Below are positions 59,307 through 64,000 of a stretch of 64,000 nucleotides of DNA, in pieces; position 1 is the stretch's first letter, and each line of letters starts with the position of its first letter. The notes beneath the pieces were generated by a model. That model was not told the origin of the DNA, did no database searches, and worked only from the letters and a program-made list of their open reading frames with translations. Origin of the DNA: Aphanomyces cochlioides (lineage: Eukaryota; Oomycota; Saprolegniomycetes; Saprolegniales; Verrucalvaceae); NCBI GenBank assembly GCA_019828595.1, contig JAHQRK010000017.1, positions 682,001 to 746,000 on the forward strand. Direction: 5' to 3'. A program made the position numbers and the translations under genes.

Positions 59307-60699
59307 ATGTATCGCCATACCATGATGAAGAAGCCCAAAGTGTCTGCACCAGTATGCTCTCTGCTACCAGTCGACGTTATCGTCAAGATTGCGTTTTCCA
59401 TTCCAGTCGCTGCCGATCTGTTTGCGTTTCTAGTAGCTCTCCGTCCATACAACCTCCAAGGTCCACTCGAGCATCTCTATCAGCTAGGCTTGAAGCTCGA
59501 TCGTTCATTTTACTTGTGGCCTTGCTTGCTACTTCCTCCTTCGCTTGAGGAATGGTCGACTTCGTACGAAGCGATCGCCAAGTACTACTCGAAGGTAGTC
59601 ATCGAGTACCTGGGTCAAGCTACGTGGCTCAAGAAGCATTTAAATCCGCAGACAAAGATTGAATGGGATGTCGACGAATTCCCAACGTCGGTGTCGGAGA
59701 TTGCAGATGAGGCATGGGATTTGCGTATTACTCGAGTTCACCATGGCTTCAATTACAATCCCATCTCAAGCGGCAAGGAAATCTTGTCTCGACTTCAACA
59801 CTTGACATCCTTGACCGTATATGACAAGTATACCAACGCCAAACCCGGAGAAGTGTTGATGGGATATTTTCGAATTTGTAGCCCAGAGCCACCACCAGCT
59901 CACGGAATTGCAAATTTATCGGGAGGTTCATTTAATGACAGCGTCGAATCTATGTAGTCAACCTCATCGAATGGTTTCGCCGTCGACCCGTCCGAGTATT
60001 TGCATGCCAGCGAGGAACTTTTCTGCGAATCGACAAGAGTTTCAAACAGTCGCTTGACGAAGCCATCTTCCATTGCCCGACTCTGGACACGCTCACACTG
60101 TCGAATTGTGACTTGCAAGGTTTGGATTTCAGTCGATTCAACTTTTTAATGCGGTCATTGCAACTGGAAAATTGCGGCATGGGGTCCGACGTTATTACTT
60201 CGTTGGCCAGCGGTTACACAACTCTAAAGTTGTTCATCTTGACCTTGGCAACCTTGACAAGTATCGCGATCTAAGCATTGACAGCATCGAGCGTCTCGTA
60301 CGTGTCATATCATGCACATCTATCAAGCACTTGGCACTGAAAAGCATACCGTTTAACAGCAAAGATCTCAGCAAGTTGGCTCGGGTATTTAAGAATTGCC
60401 CAGTGGAAACACTGTCACTCCGTATGCCCCGTGCACATCAATCGAAGTCTTTTGTCAAGAGTCTTGCGGCAGCTATTCAAGCCAACGAGAAAATTCACGA
60501 CTTGAAATTATTTCTGCCTGGGATTACATTTGAGGAAACACGACTTTTGATCCAAAGCGTCTGCCATCCAAGTCGAAGAGTGAAACGAAAGCGGCTGAGA
60601 TTGATAGCACCACCATATTGTCTGGAAGATATACTGATCAAATCTCTCATGCGCTTTGCCACCGAATATGGAGGTGAATTCACATGCGGCTTGACGTAA
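59307..60699 (+). pseudogene. F-box/LRR-like gene with at least three frame disruptions
   Basis: Begins MYRHTMMKKPKV, then an F-box-like helix pair (LPVDVIVKIAFSIPVAADLFAFL) and a series of leucine-rich repeats (LQHLTSLTVYD, HQLTELQIYREVHLM, CPTLDTLTLSNCDLQGLDF, RSLQLENCGMGSDVITSLA, SKVVHLDLGNLDKY, SIKHLALKSIPFNSKDL, PVETLSLRMPRA). The repeats lie in different frames: changes are needed near 59865, 59945 and 60222, and no plausible introns bridge them. Stop at 60697-60699. Such LRR genes form large families in Saprolegniales. It is most likely a recent pseudogene, with assembly errors as the alternative. Its 3' part is duplicated at 57929. Confidence 0.65.
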
Positions 60700-61044
60700 A
60701 ATGTATCGTTCGTGAGTTTCACCACTCTTGATGGAGGAATGCAGCCAAACGTTTTCGTCCTTGCTCAAAGATCGTCGTCGAATCGTTTGTTTTGGCTATA
60801 AAAGTTTCGCCTGGAAACTTCAACAGGAATCAATCAATATGTCGACTTGGTTGTTTTTTAGTCTATATTGGAGGATGAGCATTTATCTTTTGGCCGAGGG
60901 AGAGGTCTGAACGCGCGGAGGACCTTGATAACACAATTCCCCCTAAATTTCACCAACATACAATATATATTTTCAGCACGTTGTGGAAATTCAATTTTAC
61001 ATTGTAGCAAGATTGATCACGGCTCAACCAGCTTTGTATGTTGC
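60700..61044. other. flank between two pseudogenes
   Basis: The first 230 bp still align to 58220-58490 and belong to the LRR duplicate; the rest is AT-rich without features. Confidence 0.45.
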
Positions 61045-62372
61045 TAGCATTGCTCGCTCTACTGTTGTTGGCCTTGACGCATGGCTTTGAATCGAGAGAC
61101 GCGCTTTGGCGGCTGCCGCCGCTCTGCAGTGATAAAATCAGTTGATGAATAGCTGCTTACCTCAGCAACAGAGCTCCCAGCATTGACTTCATTCTACACT
61201 CGTTCAACCACCATACCAGAGAAGACAGAGGAGCGCTCTTTGTCTCTGGCGCTAAGTTGGTTCAATCATCAGTCTTTAGGCGCATGTCAGTGGCCAAGGT
61301 CGTGCTACTCTTGTCGGAAGGCTTGAGTCGTGCCGCTTCTTCAGACGATTTCGCAGCATCTTCGTAATGTCTCACGGCAGCTAAAGCTTGACCGAGTCGG
61401 AAATGGCCCTGCACTACGCAAAGATATAAGTTTCACTTGATGCAAACATCCATCGAGCCTACCTTTGCCCATGTAGGATCAATTGAAATGGCTTGTTCAG
61501 CATCATTTTTGCTTCTGCAAATTGTTTCAAGTGATAATGTGCAGCCAAGCGATTGCCAAACAATGTCTACATTGCATTTCCATCAACAAGCCATCATTGA
61601 AGCATTTACATGCGACGTGGGGTGCAAGGTCAATGGCTTTTGTGTACAATTCGAGTGCTGACGAGTAATTTGCCGACGCAAAAGCGGCATTTTCTTGATG
61701 CTTGACTTGATCAACTTCGTTGATCTTGACTTGACTGGCTGGAACTTTCTCCTCTGTGGCTACAGCAAGAAGTTATAGCAAGCCAAAGAAATAATTTCTA
61801 CCGTCGCCGTCCTCATTTTGCTCGAGATCTTTTAATCTTCGCATGGCTTCATCCCTACATACGTCACACATTTGATCTATAAACGTAGAAACATACCAGT
61901 CCCAAGCAGACGATGCTAGCTTTTCAGCTTCTTGTTTTTCAATTTCAAAGTGCGTGTCATAGTCTTCTTGTGTAAACTCGGACGCATCAAACACCTCGTT
62001 GCTTTCTTCTTCAGTCTCTTTGATTTCTTGAATATTGGCGTCTTCGTAGATCTACACAACATTACGTTCTCGACGCTGTACAGCGAACAATTACTTTTTT
62101 CAATTGCAACGCGTGATCCACGTCGCCAACTTTCTCATGGAGAGATTTTAGCCACGTTTCCTGGCGTTCAATTTGCTTGGTGAAATCTACATGCCATTCC
62201 AGTCAACTGTAAAGCAACAGCGTCAAACGAACTCTTCATTTTCCGTTTGACCATGTCGTCCGTTTCGCTTGCCGTCGTTTTTGCAACGTGTTCGCCGCCG
62301 AGATGGGCGAGGATTTCATTCGCGAGGACGATTTTGCCTGGAATAAATGCTTGCTTTTCCAACGTCACCAGG
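61045..62372 (-). pseudogene. 5'-truncated pseudogene copy of the URI-TPR gene
   Basis: Reverse complement of the intact gene at about 34990-36320, including its introns, at high identity (for example SEFTQEDYDTHFEIEKQEAEKLASSAWD against DTYFEIEK in the intact copy). Because introns are retained this is a DNA-level duplication, not a retrocopy. The 5' prefoldin start and the first three exons are missing: homology stops at about 62372 before the VPLGKQAF region. Frame breaks and a lost splice context are present through the TPR region. Homology at the other end reaches just past the parental stop codon. Confidence 0.85.
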
Positions 62373-62703
62373 GAATGCAGCCACAAATATATGTTATGGA
62401 CGCCCCGCCTTCCAAATTGTCGTACGTCTGAGCTTGGTGTCGCATTGTATCGCCAGAGCCAGCTGAGTGACGAAATTTCCAATCATCCTCGTGAGCGACG
62501 CTTGAAATGGCCGATCTCCATACGACGCGGGACGATTGGGAGGGGGAAGACCCCAACGGGCACAAGGGATATCTTCGTTCTCATCGGGAAGGCGGCAGGT
62601 TGGATCTCTCCTTGGCCGTTCGTTGTTAGGATTGGGTGATTCGTTTATCCAATGAAATGATGAACTCTGAAGAAACCTTGGGCTGCACGACGGCGTCTAC
62701 TCC
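62373..62703. other. intergenic stretch
   Basis: Between the pseudogene break and the small coiled-coil frame; contains ggattggg and ccaatgaaat words about 45-80 bp upstream of ATG 62704, possibly promoter elements. Confidence 0.4.
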
Positions 62704-63054
62704 ATGCAACGCTTGCTACAGAGCTTGACGACGACACGCCAATTCACCTTTCAATTCGCTCTACCAATGCAGCACCTCGAGTATGAGCAGCGCATTGCAT
62801 ACCTCGAGCGCATAATCCTCCTCATCAACGAGCAGGCGCGAACCGAGCTAACGCTTGAGAGTTTCAAAATCGCTATGATGGAAGCTTCCAAGGAAGAGCT
62901 CGAAAAGGAATTGGAAATCTCTCAGCTGCGACTCGAGGTCCAAGAGTTGAAATTCCAAGCCCAGTTACTGCAAAAAGATCGTCAAATTGAGGAACTCGAA
63001 CTCAAACTCAAGAGTTGCCGTTCTGGCGGCATGAATGCCCAAGGCCCGCCATAA
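62704..63054 (+). CDS. Small coiled-coil protein, hypothetical
   Basis: A 116-codon single-exon frame from ATG 62704 to TAA 63052-63054. From about residue 24 the sequence is almost entirely Glu/Leu/Lys-rich coiled coil (EYEQRIAYLERIILLINEQA, ELEKELEISQLRLEVQELKF, QKDRQIEELELKLKS). The biased composition with Leu in heptad spacing and the lack of stops support a real protein, but no family is recognised. It could be a terminal fragment of a longer coiled-coil gene. Confidence 0.5.
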   Translation: MQRLLQSLTTTRQFTFQFALPMQHLEYEQRIAYLERIILLINEQARTELTLESFKIAMMEASKEELEKELEISQLRLEVQELKFQAQLLQKDRQIEELELKLKSCRSGGMNAQGPP

Positions 63055-63105
63055 TGCTCCAACACGCCACGACCCAACGGGCAAGCGGTGTGTAAAGCGA
63101 AAGTG

Positions 63106-63582
63106 TAACGTAAATCATCATGAGTGAGCATGGCATCGTGAGTGAGCACCAGTAGAAATTAAGGAGAGGAACCTCCATATTTCAATGTTTTTATTTATTC
63201 GGAAGCCGGATAAATGGCGCGCTTTCTGCAAACTCGGACTGTTGTTTCTCTTATCCTCAAAACTTATATCTCTCAAATTTAATGTTTCCTTTGAATATTT
63301 ATACCCTAAACCTTAAGATCTCACCTTGATTTCGATACATTATTCAAGATTAAATTGCGTGCTCACTCACGATTCCCAAAAAGTAACCAAAATGAAACTT
63401 TGGACAGCAATAAGGACTCGTAATGGAGACTAAAATTGCGTACTTTTTGTCTGTTCTTTGAATTCCAAATTCAATCTTTCGTTTGCGACTTGAACTAGAA
63501 AAAAACTCGCAAAACTTATTGAAATACTTGCGCTTGAACTTTTCGGTTCAAAACTTGTGCTCACTTATGATGATTTACGTTA
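63106..63582. mobile_element. MITE-like element with 23-bp TIRs and TA target duplication
   Basis: Inverted ends acgtaaatcatcatgagtga at 63108 onward and its complement ending at 63580 match at 22 of 23 positions. Both are flanked by TA (63106-63107 and 63581-63582), the target duplication of Tc1/mariner-type elements. The 473-bp interior is AT-rich, has no open frame and includes a second internal gtgagtgagca word. A non-autonomous, deletion-derived element is the best reading. Confidence 0.65.
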
Positions 63583-63823
63583 TGTGTGTAGTAGTAGATT
63601 CCGCATAGCATAGTATCTCATAAGCAGGAATTTCGTCGTTCTACACGCCACGAGCTTGCACACTTTTGCTCTCTCCATTGCGCTTGCGAGACTGCACAGA
63701 GGGGTATGCAAGCATGCCATACAGCCGTTGTATCCGTCCTGGTTGCCATAACGAACCACGAGGGCGTTCCGCCACGGCTCAAGGTTGGCCTCGCTGCAGT
63801 GCGGACCGCCGACCGACGTCATG
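63583..63823. other. right-end flank, minus-strand frame of unknown meaning
   Basis: A 97-codon minus-strand frame (63580-63873) is Cys/Met-rich and overlaps both the MITE edge and the copy D remnant; I do not regard it as a gene. Confidence 0.4.
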
Positions 63824-63926
63824 AAGCGATGCAAGCACTGAGTGCGTTCGTCCTGCAGATGCAGCTGTAGCATATTGAATTTTTGTTAGCATAAATACAA
63901 TTTTTTGCCTTTTCCATCGCGTTTGC
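63824..63926 (+). repeat. Remnant copy D of the 2-kb palindromic unit (3' end)
   Basis: Aligns to the 3' end of copy C (42625-42725): gcgatgcaagcactgagtgcg against gcgatacaagcactgagtgcg, then a diverged middle with gaatttttgtta, and ccttttccatcgcgttt against ccttttccatcgtgttt. It ends at the same terminus as copies A and C, about 21 kb away. Confidence 0.7.
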
Positions 63927-64000
63927 ATTTGATTGTTACTCCTTCAGTGGCAAAATATCTTGATTCTCAATTGGCAGTAGCAGCGAGACGAGGAGATACC
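63927..64000. other. right window edge
   Basis: 74 bp without recognisable features. Confidence 0.4.

Noticed and set aside
63580..63873. 97-codon minus-strand frame, Cys/Met-rich
   Set aside because: It overlaps the edge of the MITE and the copy D remnant and shows no family features.

Overview
The window looks like nuclear DNA of an oomycete of the Saprolegniales type (Aphanomyces/Saprolegnia-like). This is inferred from compact gene spacing, many very short introns (about 37-52 nt, typically GTA/GTR...TAG), eukaryotic core genes (proteasome RPT3, RFC1, CWC15, CWC22, JMJD6, VWA8, CDC50) and oomycete-style lineage-specific families. No prokaryotic, organellar or viral gene was seen. All coordinates of multi-exon genes are start-to-stop spans with introns inside; splice sites were read by eye.

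Region 1 (1-12.1 kb) is signalling. A 5'-truncated PH-TBC RabGAP is followed by a cluster of CaMK-type kinases: one gene encoding three consecutive pseudokinase domains (2751-6294), then three genes with intact catalytic residues (6403-8049 minus, 9170-10417 plus, 10808-12064 plus), all starting Met-Gly-Cys, which predicts N-myristoylation plus palmitoylation. Region 2 (12.1-27.2 kb) is housekeeping: the mitochondrial AAA/VWA protein VWA8, an FHA coiled-coil protein, a membrane-anchored heme oxygenase with paired Cys-Pro motifs, a MORN protein, and the spliceosome factors CWC15 and CWC22, divergent around a 244-bp shared promoter.

Region 3 (27.2-36.3 kb) mixes intact and decaying genes: a CDC50 flippase subunit, a DMT-type transporter with apparent frameshifts, a broken kinase-like gene resembling oomycete CRN C-terminal domains, and an intact URI-prefoldin/TPR fusion. 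Region 4 (36.5-42.7 kb) is the most unusual: copies of a roughly 2-kb unit in alternating orientation. Two of them form an apparently perfect palindrome (1,971-bp arms) around a 140-bp spacer made of 60-bp tandem repeats, each a potential hairpin. The unit carries one uncharacterised charged protein gene, has recurrent ends on both sides, and a further remnant lies at 63.8 kb.

Region 5 (43.2-57.7 kb) is again dense and ordinary: PP2C phosphatase, a second CDC50 paralogue, RPT3, MsrB, a large unrecognised helical protein, JMJD6 and RFC1. Region 6 (57.7-64 kb) is decayed: F-box/LRR-like pseudogenes, a 5'-truncated inverted pseudogene copy of the URI-TPR gene, a small coiled-coil reading frame, a 473-bp MITE-like element with TA target duplication, and the remnant of the palindromic unit. 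CCAAT (GATTGG) boxes and a repeated C-rich telomere-like motif recur upstream of several genes.
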